DNA of 64,000 nucleotides from Wolbachia endosymbiont of Litomosoides brasiliensis. GTDB lineage: Bacteria; Pseudomonadota; Alphaproteobacteria; Rickettsiales; Anaplasmataceae. Below, piece by piece: positions 28,322-37,959 of this stretch. The DNA lies in contig NZ_WQMO01000001.1 of NCBI RefSeq assembly GCF_013366805.1, positions 62,001 through 126,000 of the forward strand, in the 5' to 3' direction. Numbering within the stretch: the first letter of the stretch is position 1; every line of letters starts with the position of its first letter. The translations under genes were made by a program, and so were the position numbers. The notes under the pieces are model-generated. The model saw only the letters and a program-made list of their open reading frames with translations, was not told the origin of the DNA and did not search any database.

Positions 28322-29393
28322 AGTACCAATTCTCATTGTTAGTGGGTCAAAAAGTGACATTTTGAAGTTGTTTAATTATTGAGTGAGAAAGAGAGGTAAT
28401 AAATTTGCACAAAGCGCTTTCAAGCAAAGCAATTGTATTACAGACTTTAATTACGCAAAATGTTCTGTTTTATATACAACCAAAGTCTCTCAATGGAGGA
28501 TTGAGTTCTAGCAAGTACAGTGGTAGGTAATAATCTCGGTATTTTTAAGTGCCTTTAAATTTTTTGACTTATGCTAACTGGTACAATCAATGACAAGAAG
28601 GGCTTATTGTGTTCTTAAATATTGTGACATTTGTTCAAGAAATATGTTCATACAATCAGTGTTGACATTCAGTACAAATAAGCTAGAAAACCCTCTCTAT
28701 TTTTAGGATTAACTGCACTGTAGAGATAAAAATTTTGTTTACCTGATTTTATTTTAACCTGTGTTCTAACGCCTCTTTTAAACATCTTGTCCAACTTTCG
28801 GATGTGTGTCAAACTGCGATTCATCAAAGAAAAATAACTCTTGTTCAAGATACTTACCAATAGTCTTATTAAATTTTTTAAAACCTTTCCTATCTATCTT
28901 TACCTTACTCATTATGGATTGGTCTTGGCACAATATACGGAAACTTCATTTTTTGCATACCACGGTGTATTGTAGACTTGCTGACATTCAAGCTAAATTT
29001 TTCCTAGATTTCTCATTTCTTTAATTAATGGCAATGGGTTTCCTTGTATCTATACTTCAACTTGTTCAAATTGACTCTAATTCAATCTAGTTTTTCCAGA
29101 CGTTGATGGGAAGTAGACAATTTTTCTTCTCTTCCAAATTTTAGTACTTTATTCATGTGGTCAATGCTGTTCTTGAAATGTAACATTTTTGCTACAGCTG
29201 TTATACTGTGTTTTTTTGCTGCAATTACAGCATTTAGTTATTTTACACTTTCTTCAGTGTTTCTTTTGCTGATTCTACGACTTTTTACATCCAATAAGTT
29301 TGATTTTAATGCCATTAAACCTCGTTATTTTACCATACAGTGCACTCCTTTTCCATTGTTGTCTGTCCGTTTCTTGTCAGCGGGCATTGATAT
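28322..29393 (-). mobile_element. IS630-family insertion sequence, full-length minus copy D
   Basis: A single complete-length element (about 1.07 kb). Its right end, TACCAATTCTCATTG, is at 28323 and its left end, GGGCATTGATA, at about 29382-29392. On the minus strand the transposase can be read in pieces: N-terminal part near 29320, central YSYISMTMLTK-like parts with FFFDESQFDTHPKVGQ-like residues near 28790-28860, KIKSGKQNFYLYSAVNP near 28690, and C-terminal part near 28420-28560. It is interrupted by frameshifts. It shows the uninterrupted form of the site where the composites are joined (GTTCTAACGCC, about 28773). Confidence 0.8.
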
Positions 29394-29433
29394 AAGTTAG
29401 GAAACATTAAATAAACTCATTAAGCAGATCAAG

Positions 29434-29601
29434 CAGGACTAGAATTGCTAAAATATGTGCTGAAGGAAAACTGCATTTTCAATTGAGGTCACACATGCTT
29501 ATTTTAGGAGTTGCGAGAGCCATTGCAGATCTTGCAAAAAGTAAAGAGGTAAAAAGAGCACATATCGCTGAAGCACTAAATTGTAGAATAAGAGTATGTT
29601 A
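29434..29601 (+). pseudogene. C-terminal remnant of a ComM/YifB-type AAA ATPase
   Basis: Reads RIAKICAEGKLHFQLRSHML, then ILGVARAIADLAKSKEVKRA and HIAEALNCRIRVC before a stop. The pattern G-VAR-IADL-S-x-x-I-x-x-x-HIAEAL-x-x-R is the conserved C-terminus of Mg-chelatase-like YifB/ComM proteins. Nothing of the rest of the gene is present; the IS element at 28322-29393 lies immediately upstream, so the gene was probably truncated there. Confidence 0.6.
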
Positions 29602-29615
29602 ACAAGCTAATATAC

Positions 29616-29643
29616 TTGACAGGAGGTTTTTTCTTATTATATA
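29616..29643 (+). promoter_or_regulatory. Strong sigma-70-like promoter for the gene at 29690
   Basis: Consensus TTGACA (29616-29621) and TATATT (29638-29643) separated by 16 bp. The start codon is 46 bp downstream, with AAGGAG at 29677-29682 as ribosome site. This is one of the best promoter matches in the window. Confidence 0.7.
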
Positions 29644-29689
29644 TTAACATTATAAATAAAAATTTACATTCTATTTAAGGAGTAGAATT

Positions 29690-30190
29690 ATGGCAATAAA
29701 TATCTTGGAAAATGAGTCCTTCGTTAAAGCTAATAAAAAGGGGTATAAAGATTCTGATGAAGGGTTTTGGAGTACGACTAAAGGAATTGCTGACGCGAAT
29801 TGGCAATATGTATGCCATCATCCATATAAAACAACCGCGGTTATTCTTGGTACACTTTCAGTGGTAGCGCTTACAGCTGCTTGCTTTTTAAGCCCGGCTT
29901 ATGCGGCTTTTATTGGTACAGCTGGAACGAAAATTGCAACGTTTATTAGCCCTGCTATTGCTGGATTATCTGCGTTTACAGTTACTCATCCACTAGTTGC
30001 TAGTCTGATCGTTGCTGCTTCGGTGGTGGCTTTAATAGCTGCGCCTATATGTGCATGGATGAGCAGCAGTAAAGCAAGCCAAATTGAGAAAGCACGTGAG
30101 TTGCTTAAAGATGAAAAGCCAGCAAGCAAGGTAGATGAGCTTAAGGAAATATTTAAGATCTCAACAGAGGAAGAAAAAACTCCTGCGTAG
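29690..30190 (+). CDS. Small membrane protein, unknown function
   Basis: A 166-residue protein: a hydrophilic N-terminus (about 1-47, FWSTTKGIADANWQYVCHHP), an alanine-rich hydrophobic stretch (about 48-80), a second one (about 103-124), and a charged helical C-terminus (KASQIEKARELLKDEK). No signal peptidase site is evident; it looks like an inner-membrane hairpin with both ends on one side. It carries a consensus promoter, an AAGGAG ribosome site 7 bp from the ATG and a hairpin terminator, so it is a self-contained, probably well-expressed unit in otherwise decayed DNA. I do not recognise a family. Confidence 0.8.
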   Translation: MAINILENESFVKANKKGYKDSDEGFWSTTKGIADANWQYVCHHPYKTTAVILGTLSVVALTAACFLSPAYAAFIGTAGTKIATFISPAIAGLSAFTVTHPLVASLIVAASVVALIAAPICAWMSSSKASQIEKARELLKDEKPASKVDELKEIFKISTEEEKTPA

Positions 30191-30210
30191 GTTAATGGCA
30201 ACTTTCAGTA

Positions 30211-30237
30211 AAAAGGGATAGGCCTCTGTCCCTTTTT
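30211..30237 (+). terminator. Rho-independent terminator after the small membrane protein gene
   Basis: AAAAGGGATAG and CTGTCCCTTTT form an 11-bp stem (one T-G pair) with loop GCCT, followed by more T residues. It is located 20 bp after the stop codon at 30190. Confidence 0.75.
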
Positions 30238-30334
30238 CTTCTAAACATTTCTAAACATTTTCTGTTTTTTTACATTATTTCGGTAATACAACAGCTGCAT
30301 GAGCATTGTGATTTCAGAAATTCAGGTAGCTCAT

Positions 30335-30588
30335 AAAAATGCAAAAAACCACTTGACAAACTTTGCTATTTCTCTACCACATGATGGTGGGGCTATTTTA
30401 TATAACTTCCCAATGTAAACTAAAATGACAAGAAGATCTTGTATTTGGTATACTGTTATTTAATTTTTTGTACTATGTGCACCGTATGTCTTTATAAAAT
30501 CTAGGTTTTTACCTATATGAGCTAAAACGCACTTGTAAAGCGTTTAAGCTTCACCGGGTATCAAGTTTTTAAAGTAAAGAGTTAGTAG
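30335..30588 (+). repeat. Dispersed intergenic repeat 'R', copy 3
   Basis: Starts with GCAAAAAACCACTTGACAAA and continues through AGAAGATCTTGTATTTGG, GTCTTTATAAAATCTAGG and TATCAAGTTTTTAAAG to the IS border. Its whole length parallels the copy at 4570-4811. The left block also matches the start of the copy at 2085. Confidence 0.65.
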
Positions 30589-31022
30589 TGCCAATTCTCA
30601 TTGTTGGTGGGTCAAATAAGTGACATTGCAGAGTTGTTTAATTGTGGAGTGAGAAAGGTATGAATTTACACAAAGTGCTTTCAAACGAAGCAATTCTATC
30701 ATAGACTTTATTATGCAAAGTGTTCTGTTTTATATACAACCAAAGTCTCTCAATCGGCTTGAGCTTGGGTGAATATGGTGATAGGTATATAATCCGATAT
30801 TTTTAGGTACCTTTAAATTTTCTGATTTATGCTAATTAGCACAATCCATATAAGATGGGGCTTCTCGTGTTCTTAAATATTGTAACATTCATTCAAGAAA
30901 TATACATACAATTAGTGCTAACGTTTGGTGCAAATAAGCTAGGATTCTCTCCATTTCTTGGATTAACTGCACTATAGAGACGAAAATTTTGTCTACCTAG
31001 TTTTACTTTAATCTGCATTCTG
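30589..31022 (-). mobile_element. IS630 3' half-element, inverted, part of composite E
   Basis: Begins with a right end (TGCCAATTCTCATTG at 30589) and encodes the transposase C-terminal half on the minus strand with stops. It ends next to the left end of the plus copy at 31023. Same arrangement as at 4812-5102 and 22657-23095. Confidence 0.77.
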
Positions 31023-32111
31023 ATACTAATTGCCACTGCACAAGGAACGCGGATAGACAATAATGGAAAAGAAGCTATGTTGAAGTAAGTAAAATAGCGA
31101 GATTTAAATGGCGTTGAAATCGAAACTATTGGATGAAAAAGCTGTGGAATTAGTAAAGGAAATGCTGAAGAAAGTGCGAAATAACGCATATGTGCAAAAA
31201 AACTAAATATTGAATTGCAACAGAAAAGTACAGTATAACGGCCGTAGCAAGAATATGTTTCATTTCAAGAACAGCATTTACTATATGGGTAAAGTACCTA
31301 AAATTTGGAAAAGAAGAAAAATTGTCTACTTCCCATCAACGTCTGGAAAAACTAGATTGAATTAGAGTCAATTTGAACAAGTTGAAGTATAGATACAAGG
31401 AAACCCATTGCCATTAATTAAAGAAATGAGAAATCTAGGAAAAATTTAGCTTGAATGTCAGCAAGTCTACAATACACCGTGGTATGCAAAAAATGAAGTT
31501 TTCGTATATTGTGCCAAGACCAATTCATAACGAATAAGATAAAGATGGACAGGAAGAGTTTTAAAAAAAACTTAATGAGGCTGTTGGTAAGTAGCCTGAA
31601 CAAGAGTTATTTTTCTTTAATGAATCACGATTTAGCACACATTTGAAAGTTGGATACGAGTGTTTAAAAAAGGTGTTAGAATACAGTTAAAGCAAAATTA
31701 GGTAAATAAAATTTTTACCTCTACAGTACAGTTAATCCTAAAAATGGAGAGAGTTCTAGCTTATTTGTACCGAAAGTCAACACTGATCGTATGAGTATAT
31801 TTCTTGAACAAATGCGCAATATTTAAGGACGCAAGAGGCCTTTCTTATATGGATTATGCTGGTTGGCATAAATCAGAAGGTTTAAAGGTACCTAAGAATA
31901 TTGAAATTATATACCTATCACCATATTCACCCAAGCTCAAGCCGATTGAGAGACTTTGGTTGTATATAAAACAGAACACTTTGCATAATAAAGTCTATGA
32001 TAGAATTGCTTCGTTTGAAAGCACTTTGTGTAAATTCATACCTTTCTCACTCCACAATTAAACAACTCTGCAATGTCACTTATTTGACCCACTAACAATG
32101 AGAATTAGTAT
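31023..32111 (+). mobile_element. IS630-family element, inactivated plus copy of composite E
   Basis: Left end GATACTAATTGCCACTG (about 31022) and right end ACAATGAGAATTAGTAT (to 32111). The transposase is readable from ATG 31109 (MALKSKLLDEKAVELVKEML) onward in broken frames. The longest intact piece, 31804-32061, contains the C-terminal DDE region (MDYAGWHKSEGLKVPKN, then KPIERLWLYIKQN). Frameshifts inactivate it. Confidence 0.8.
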
Positions 32112-33039
32112 GAATTGCCTGTTTTATTAAATTCCTGATTATTATACCTTTATTATTTAAGGGGGTATTTTTCAAGAATTGAGAAGGTATAAAGTACTTT
32201 CCACCCACTTGGATGATACCTTTTCTGAAATGCCCACGACTAAACATCAAAGTTATAAACATTATATTGTGCAGATTAGCTATGTAATAGCATTCTTGTC
32301 AAGAAGACTTTTAGTAGCATCAAGCTCTTCCACTTCACTCAATTTACTTGATGCTTTATCGACAACCTAAATCAATGGTGTCGTGATTAGTGCAGCAGCC
32401 CAGATAACTGCTGAAACGATGTAAGACAAGAGCAAACTAGGGAAATCAGCGCATTTTCTACCATGTCGTTTCACTGTGTACTGTCAATCATTTGTATGTT
32501 CTACAAGAAACTTCTAGCCTTCTGTTCTTTGAAATATAGAAATAATTTTTTCGACAAGTACATGAGATATACAATGCCTGTGTAGGTGCAAGCAATAAGT
32601 TTACGAAGCCAGAATAATAATCATTGCATTTTCGTGCCCAAGCTACTTTCTCTCTATCTTTCCATATTTGTTTTTGAGGTGTTAGGATCATGCTTTACTC
32701 CTATGAGCATGTCCTTAAATTGGCCCTAACGCTATCAATATAGTAAACGGATTTATAAAAACTATTTTGTGAAACTTTATTGCCATTATTTTGTTCTACA
32801 GTAGGGATAGTTCCTTGTTGAGCGTATTGCTTAAAATTTTTACATATTGGCATAATTAACATATTAGCTTCCTAAAAAAACTATATAATAAAGAATGTGA
32901 CGATTATTTGCATTATTAATTAGCATAACTTTTTTAAAAGTAATTGTAATAGATGTCTCAATATTTTAACTAAATTATATGTTGCACAAGAGCACGTATT
33001 ATCCTACCATTATAGTAAGTTAAAAATAAAGGAGTTGGC
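32112..33039. other. Gene-free stretch upstream of sodB
   Basis: No intact gene is seen. Weak traces of former coding sequence appear on the minus strand near 32200-32360 (SEVEELDATKSLLDKNA) and 32480-32760 (WKDREKVAWARKCNDYYSG, then a VYYIDSVRAN-like piece that may be a transposase scrap). Neither can be assigned. The last 40 bp hold the sodB ribosome site AAAGGAG (33028-33034). Confidence 0.5.
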
Positions 33040-33648
33040 ATGAGTTTTACTTTAGCTGAGCTACCATATGATAAAACAGCTTTGGAGCCTTATATATCTG
33101 CGAAAACCTTGGATTTTCATTATGATAAGCATCATAAGGGGTATTTAAATAAGCTTAATGAGCTAGTTGAGAATACAGATTATCAAAATATGAAAATTGA
33201 AGAATTAATAATGAAAGTTTACGGCAATAGCAATGAAGTTTCTGTTTTCAATAATGCTGCACAAGTTTGGAATCACACTTTTTATTGGAATTCGATAAAG
33301 AGAAATGGTGGTGGTAAGCCTAAAGGCGATGGTGTTCTAGTGAAAAAAATTCAAGATGATATAGGTGGCTTTGATAAGTTCCATGAAGAATTTTTTAATC
33401 ATGGAATAGGTCAGTTTGGTAGTGGATGGGTATGGTTAGTGCTTGAAAAAGGTAAACTCAAAATCACCAAAACTCCAAATGCGAATTTGCCATTAATTTA
33501 TGATCAAGTACCACTACTCACTATGGATATATGGGAGCATGCCTATTACTTGGATTGTCAAAATCGTAGGATTGACTATATAAAGGTCTTCCTTGACCAC
33601 TTAATTAATTGGGACTTTGCAGAAGAGAACCTAAAAAAGAATATGTAA
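33040..33648 (+). CDS. sodB: Superoxide dismutase [Fe]
   Basis: Converts superoxide to oxygen and hydrogen peroxide, protecting against respiratory and host oxidants. The four metal ligands are in place: His27, His79 (in AAQVWNHTFYW), Asp163 and His167 (DIWEHAYYLD). Gln75 in AAQVWNHTF is the residue position typical of iron enzymes. At 202 residues, full length. An AAAGGAG ribosome site precedes the ATG. The M16 peptidase gene follows after 1 bp, so they are probably co-transcribed. Confidence 0.97.
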   Translation: MSFTLAELPYDKTALEPYISAKTLDFHYDKHHKGYLNKLNELVENTDYQNMKIEELIMKVYGNSNEVSVFNNAAQVWNHTFYWNSIKRNGGGKPKGDGVLVKKIQDDIGGFDKFHEEFFNHGIGQFGSGWVWLVLEKGKLKITKTPNANLPLIYDQVPLLTMDIWEHAYYLDCQNRRIDYIKVFLDHLINWDFAEENLKKNM

Positions 33649-33649
33649 G

Positions 33650-34921
33650 ATGAATATGCCCGAGGTAACAAAACTAGATAATGGTCTGCGCATAATAACT
33701 GAACAGGTGCGTGATGTTGATTCTGTAGCTTTGAATATACGAGTTGGTGTTGGCAGTAGAGCTGAAAGTGCAAATCAAAATGGAATATCCCATTTTCTAG
33801 AACACATGGCTTTCAAGGGAACAAAGACAAGAACTGCATTTGAAATTGCAAAAGCTTTTGACGATACAGGTGGAGTGTTCAATGCCAGTACCGGTAGAGA
33901 GAGCACAAATTACTATGCAAAGGTTCTTAAGAAAGACATAAAAATTGGTATCGGTATATTAATAGATATATTGATGAATTCTACATTTCCAGAGGATGAA
34001 TTGGAACGTGAAAAAAGTGTTGTAATACAAGAGATTTTTCAAACTAATGATTCGCCTAGTGACATCATTTTCGATAAATATTTTGAGGTGGCTTACAAAG
34101 ATCAGCCGTTTAGTAGGTCGATTTTAGGTACACAAGATACTGTTAAATCGTTTGCTCGAGGGGATTTAAATAACTACATAAACGAACATTACTTTGGCGA
34201 GAATATGATATTTGCTGTTGCCGGCAACGTTGAGCACGAGGAAGTTGCTCAGTTAACCAAAGATTTTCTCTCGAAGATTTCTTCTCAAAAACTAAAAGAA
34301 AATCAAAATGCAAACTGCACTGGTGGTGAGTATCTGGAGCACCGTAAATTAGATCAGGTGCATTTGCTAATAGGTTTTCCTAGTGTTTCTCGCCATGATG
34401 ATAGGTATTACACATTTCAAGTGCTTGATTCCATACTAGGAAGCGGAATGTCATCACGTTTATTCCAGGAGATAAGAGAAAAGCAAGGGTTAGCTTATTC
34501 TGTCTATTCATTTAATTCCAGTTATACTGATACAGGAATGCTTTCCATTTTTGCTGGCACAGACAGTAATAGCTTAGATAAACTTTTAAAATCCATAACG
34601 ACGGAATTGAAAAAATTATCTACGGATGATTTGAGGGAAGAAGAAGTAAATAGAGTGAAAGAGCGGGTCAAATCCCAAATTTTAATGTCGCGTGAAAGTA
34701 TTAGTTCTCGTGCTAAAGCTTTGGGGTATTATTATGGTAACTATAATAGATATATCAGCAAAAATGAACTGATAGAAAAAACCAACGCAGTTACTACTAC
34801 TGATGTAAAAAAAGCAGCAGAAGAATTACTATCCAAGCATGAAAAAACTACTTTGGCTGCAATTGGAGAAATTAAATCACTGCCGTCCTATGATAGAGTG
34901 ATTTCTATGCTTAGAGCTTAG
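33650..34921 (+). CDS. M16 family zinc metallopeptidase (processing-peptidase type)
   Basis: A homologue of the bacterial/mitochondrial processing peptidase beta group. The inverted zinc motif HFLEHMAFKG (His48, Glu51, His52) is intact, and the downstream glutamate region EREKSVVIQEI is present, so it should be catalytically active. At 423 residues it comprises two M16 domains. The ATG lies 1 bp after the sodB stop. The physiological substrate in Rickettsiales is not known to me. Confidence 0.93.
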   Translation: MNMPEVTKLDNGLRIITEQVRDVDSVALNIRVGVGSRAESANQNGISHFLEHMAFKGTKTRTAFEIAKAFDDTGGVFNASTGRESTNYYAKVLKKDIKIGIGILIDILMNSTFPEDELEREKSVVIQEIFQTNDSPSDIIFDKYFEVAYKDQPFSRSILGTQDTVKSFARGDLNNYINEHYFGENMIFAVAGNVEHEEVAQLTKDFLSKISSQKLKENQNANCTGGEYLEHRKLDQVHLLIGFPSVSRHDDRYYTFQVLDSILGSGMSSRLFQEIREKQGLAYSVYSFNSSYTDTGMLSIFAGTDSNSLDKLLKSITTELKKLSTDDLREEEVNRVKERVKSQILMSRESISSRAKALGYYYGNYNRYISKNELIEKTNAVTTTDVKKAAEELLSKHEKTTLAAIGEIKSLPSYDRVISMLRA

Positions 34922-35550
34922 TTTGTTCTATATGCCTTTACCAGACCCTTTGTTAAAAATGTTCCAAAATAGTTGGAAAATCCTTCCTATGAGAAGCTTG
35001 CTTTTTTCTTTGCTAAAAAAAATATATTTTACTTGAGGTGTTAGCTTTTCGTTATCTTACAAAAGTAAATAGCTTTCTGTTACTTGTACACCAGATAAGA
35101 CAGTTAAAATTCCTCCTAATAATTGGGCAGGCGGTGATAGTAGGCATTGTGCCTGCTGCAATTGCAATTAACGATAATCCAACTAGAGATGTGATGCTGA
35201 AATACAGAACGCTATTTAATATTTTTCCTTGTTACTAGCTATAAATACCTTACAAAACGATACTTTTAATATATTGGTATTGTTGCGTATTATCAAATTT
35301 TTAAGGGAGATTAAAAAATATAGCTCATATATGAATATGTTAATTCTTGAGTTCGCCTTGTACTTTATCAAATTTTGTTGTTGTATGTATTATTGTAACA
35401 AGTCTAGTTATTTTTCTTTTCTATAAGATTTTCTTCTGTATTTTATCAGAGTAATGGTTGTTTCACACGCTGGAACGTCTACTGTGTAAATAACAAGATA
35501 ATCGCTAACTTGTGACCTTTTATAGAAAGCATTATTTTTTTTCACCAAAC
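34922..35550. other. Gene-free stretch between the M16 peptidase and yajC
   Basis: No coding region is supported. Short open frames at 35038-35238 and 35229-35426 have no recognisable product or ribosome site. The sequence is AT-rich with no IS or palindromic element that I can identify. Confidence 0.6.
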
Positions 35551-35579
35551 TTGACATGAAATGGTATTGTAATTAATAC
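35551..35579 (+). promoter_or_regulatory. Putative sigma-70 promoter for yajC-glmS
   Basis: Consensus TTGACA at 35551-35556 and TAATAC at 35574-35579 with a 17-bp spacer, 45 bp upstream of the yajC start. Confidence 0.6.
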
Positions 35580-35623
35580 TTAAGCAATTCGTTTAAGTTT
35601 ATCATTACCAATTAGGGTTAAAT

Positions 35624-36058
35624 ATGTTCATTTATGAAGCTTTTGCAGCAGGTGCAGCTAGTAATATATCAAGCATTGGTGCACCTTTTGCTAATTTTAT
35701 TCCGTTGATTTTAATATGTATAGTATTTTATTTCTTTATTATTCGCCCAAACCACAAGAAACTAAAAGAACATAGAAAGATGATAAATCAAATAAAGCGT
35801 GGTGATATAGTTGTTACCTCTGGTGGAATAATGGGTGAGGTTAACAAAGTTGATGAAGCAAATGCACAACTTATGCTAGAAATAGCCCCAAAAGTTGAGA
35901 TAAAAGTTTTGAAGTCTGCTGTATCCGAAGTTTTAAGCAAAGAAACTCAAACCAAATCAATTGAAAAAGGTAAAACTGAGAAGGACGATAAAAGGAGCCA
36001 AAATCAATTAGAGAAAAGTAAAAGGGGGAAAGATAGTAAAAGCAAGGATGCTTCATAA
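35624..36058 (+). CDS. yajC: Preprotein translocase subunit YajC
   Basis: An accessory inner-membrane subunit of the SecDF-YajC complex that supports Sec export. One transmembrane helix (about residues 22-42, PLILICIVFYFFIIRPN) leads into the conserved RPNHKKLKEHRKM and the GDIVVTSGGIMGEV beta domain. The protein is 144 residues, a little longer than usual because of a lysine-rich C-terminal tail (KSKRGKDSKSKDAS). glmS starts about 24 bp downstream, so the two form a likely operon. Confidence 0.95.
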   Translation: MFIYEAFAAGAASNISSIGAPFANFIPLILICIVFYFFIIRPNHKKLKEHRKMINQIKRGDIVVTSGGIMGEVNKVDEANAQLMLEIAPKVEIKVLKSAVSEVLSKETQTKSIEKGKTEKDDKRSQNQLEKSKRGKDSKSKDAS

Positions 36059-36082
36059 CTCTAAAAAAAGGTTCACTTGATT

Positions 36083-37903
36083 GTGTGTGGAATATTTGGT
36101 GTAGTAAGTGATGGTGATTCAGTAATACCAACTTTGCTGGCTGGGTTGCGAAAATTGGAGTACAGGGGGTATGACTCTTCAGGTATAGCAGTTATAAACA
36201 GTGAAGGCAAAATAGAAGTTCAAAAATCAGAAGGCAAAGTCGAAAGGTTATGTGAAGTTGTCGGTAACAGCAGGATGTCTAGCAGCATGGTTGGCATAGC
36301 GCATACTCGCTGGGCTACACATGGGATTCCCGACCTTAGAAATGCTCACCCCATTTATACAAATAGCGTTGTTGTTGCTCACAACGGTATAATCGAGAAT
36401 TACAATCTGCTAAAAAAAGATCTAGAAAAAAGAGGAATGCCGTTTCATACTGATACCGACACAGAAGTCATACCAAATATGCTAACTCTATATCTTAATG
36501 AAGGATTGTCACCTGTTGATTCTCTGCTTAAGTGTTTAAGCAACATACACGGCTCATTCGCTTTAGTCATATTATTTGCAGAATATCCGGATGTTCTATT
36601 TGTTGCGAAAAGGAATTTACCTTTAGCAATAGGCTATAATTGTAATGCTATATTTGCCGCATCTGATTCTAACACTTTAAATACATTGGTGGAAAGAATA
36701 TCGTACCTGGAAGATAATGATATTGCAGTGATAAAATCTAGTGGGGTGAGTATATATAATAATGGCGCACAAGTGAAACGCAGCATAGAAAACAATAGTT
36801 CAAGTGACTTTCTAATCAGCAAAAACGGTTACTCTAGCTTCATGCTAAAAGAGATTTTTGAGCAGCCCTGTGTATTGAACAAAACAATAAATCAATTTTA
36901 TAAAAAGTATACAGGGGTAATATCTACCAACAAAAAATTATTTTCCGAACTTAGTTACATTACTATAGTTGGATGTGGGTCATCTTACTTTGTTGGGCTA
37001 ATAGCAAAATATTGGTTGGAAAGTGTTGCTCAAGTGCGGGTATACCTGGAAATCTCATCAGAATTTAGGTATAGCAATGCAAGATTAGAAGAAGGAAGCA
37101 TTGGGTTATTTATCTCACAATCCGGTGAAACTGCGGATACCATGGAGGCATTGCGTTATGCGAAATCTCAGAAGCAAACAATCATTAGCATAACTAACAC
37201 ATTTAACAGCAGCATTGAAAAAATCTCAGATATTGTGTTACACACTCTTGCTGGGCCAGAAATTGGTGTTGCTTCAACAAAAACCTTCTCCGCGCAACTT
37301 GCTATTTTAGCATGCTTTGCCTTAGAGCTTGCAAAAATAAAAGATACAGTGGGTGCAAAAAGAACAAAACAGCTGAGTGATGCTATCAATTCTATTCCCG
37401 AATACGTTGAATACGTTTTAAATGCAATAAAAATACAACACATATCAGATAGTATATTGAAGCACAATAGCATTATTTTAATTGGTAGAGGAAGCTCATA
37501 TGGAGTTGCAATGGAAGGTGCGTTGAAGATAAAAGAACTTTCATACATTAATACCATTGGTATTGCAGCAGGGGAGATGAAGCATGGTTCAATTGCCTTA
37601 ATAGATTCATCTGTACTTGTTATAGCAATTATTCCATATGACGATTTATTTTTTAAGACATTGTCCAATATACAAGAAGTCATCGCAAGAAAAGGCAAAG
37701 TGATTGCCTTTAGTGACAAGCAAGGGGTGCCCTTCTTAAGGGAGATTTGTAAAGATGTGATTCAACTTCCGGATGTTGATAATTTTATCTCTCCAATAAT
37801 TTATAGTGTTGCTATGCAATTCCTTGCTTATTCTGTTGCAGTAGAAAAAGGGCTAGATGCTGATTGTCCAAGAAATTTGGCTAAATCTGTTACGGTTGAG
37901 TAA
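36083..37903 (+). CDS. glmS: Glutamine-fructose-6-phosphate aminotransferase (isomerizing)
   Basis: Makes glucosamine-6-phosphate from fructose-6-phosphate and glutamine, the entry to UDP-GlcNAc. The N-terminal glutaminase domain has CGIFGVVSD, TRWATHG, AHNGIIEN and DTDTEVI; two SIS isomerase domains follow (GCGSSYFVGL, SQSGETADTMEAL, GRGSSYGVAMEGALKIKEL), ending in LAKSVTVE. The catalytic nucleophile must be Cys after Met removal, so I choose GTG 36083 (M-C-G-I-F). TTG 36077 would add two residues before it. The product feeds MurA, encoded further on. Confidence 0.95.
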   Translation: MCGIFGVVSDGDSVIPTLLAGLRKLEYRGYDSSGIAVINSEGKIEVQKSEGKVERLCEVVGNSRMSSSMVGIAHTRWATHGIPDLRNAHPIYTNSVVVAHNGIIENYNLLKKDLEKRGMPFHTDTDTEVIPNMLTLYLNEGLSPVDSLLKCLSNIHGSFALVILFAEYPDVLFVAKRNLPLAIGYNCNAIFAASDSNTLNTLVERISYLEDNDIAVIKSSGVSIYNNGAQVKRSIENNSSSDFLISKNGYSSFMLKEIFEQPCVLNKTINQFYKKYTGVISTNKKLFSELSYITIVGCGSSYFVGLIAKYWLESVAQVRVYLEISSEFRYSNARLEEGSIGLFISQSGETADTMEALRYAKSQKQTIISITNTFNSSIEKISDIVLHTLAGPEIGVASTKTFSAQLAILACFALELAKIKDTVGAKRTKQLSDAINSIPEYVEYVLNAIKIQHISDSILKHNSIILIGRGSSYGVAMEGALKIKELSYINTIGIAAGEMKHGSIALIDSSVLVIAIIPYDDLFFKTLSNIQEVIARKGKVIAFSDKQGVPFLREICKDVIQLPDVDNFISPIIYSVAMQFLAYSVAVEKGLDADCPRNLAKSVTVE

Positions 37904-37959
37904 TCCACTCTTTAATTGTCATACTAGTACTTTAACAAACAGCTGCACGAACATTATGA

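Noticed and set aside
31804-32061. 85-codon frame with a DDE-type C-terminus
   Set aside because: Only the last part of the broken transposase in IS copy E; it lacks the catalytic N-terminal portion.
22657-32111. Repeated blocks that might suggest a CRISPR array
   Set aside because: The repeats are long, irregularly spaced and transposase-derived. No short regular repeat-spacer pattern or cas gene is present anywhere in the window.
35038-35426. Two overlapping frames of 65-66 codons between the M16 peptidase and yajC
   Set aside because: No ribosome site, no domain, and composition like the surrounding non-coding DNA.
37168-37719. 183-codon open frame on the minus strand
   Set aside because: Antisense to the SIS domains of glmS, which are clearly coding on the plus strand.
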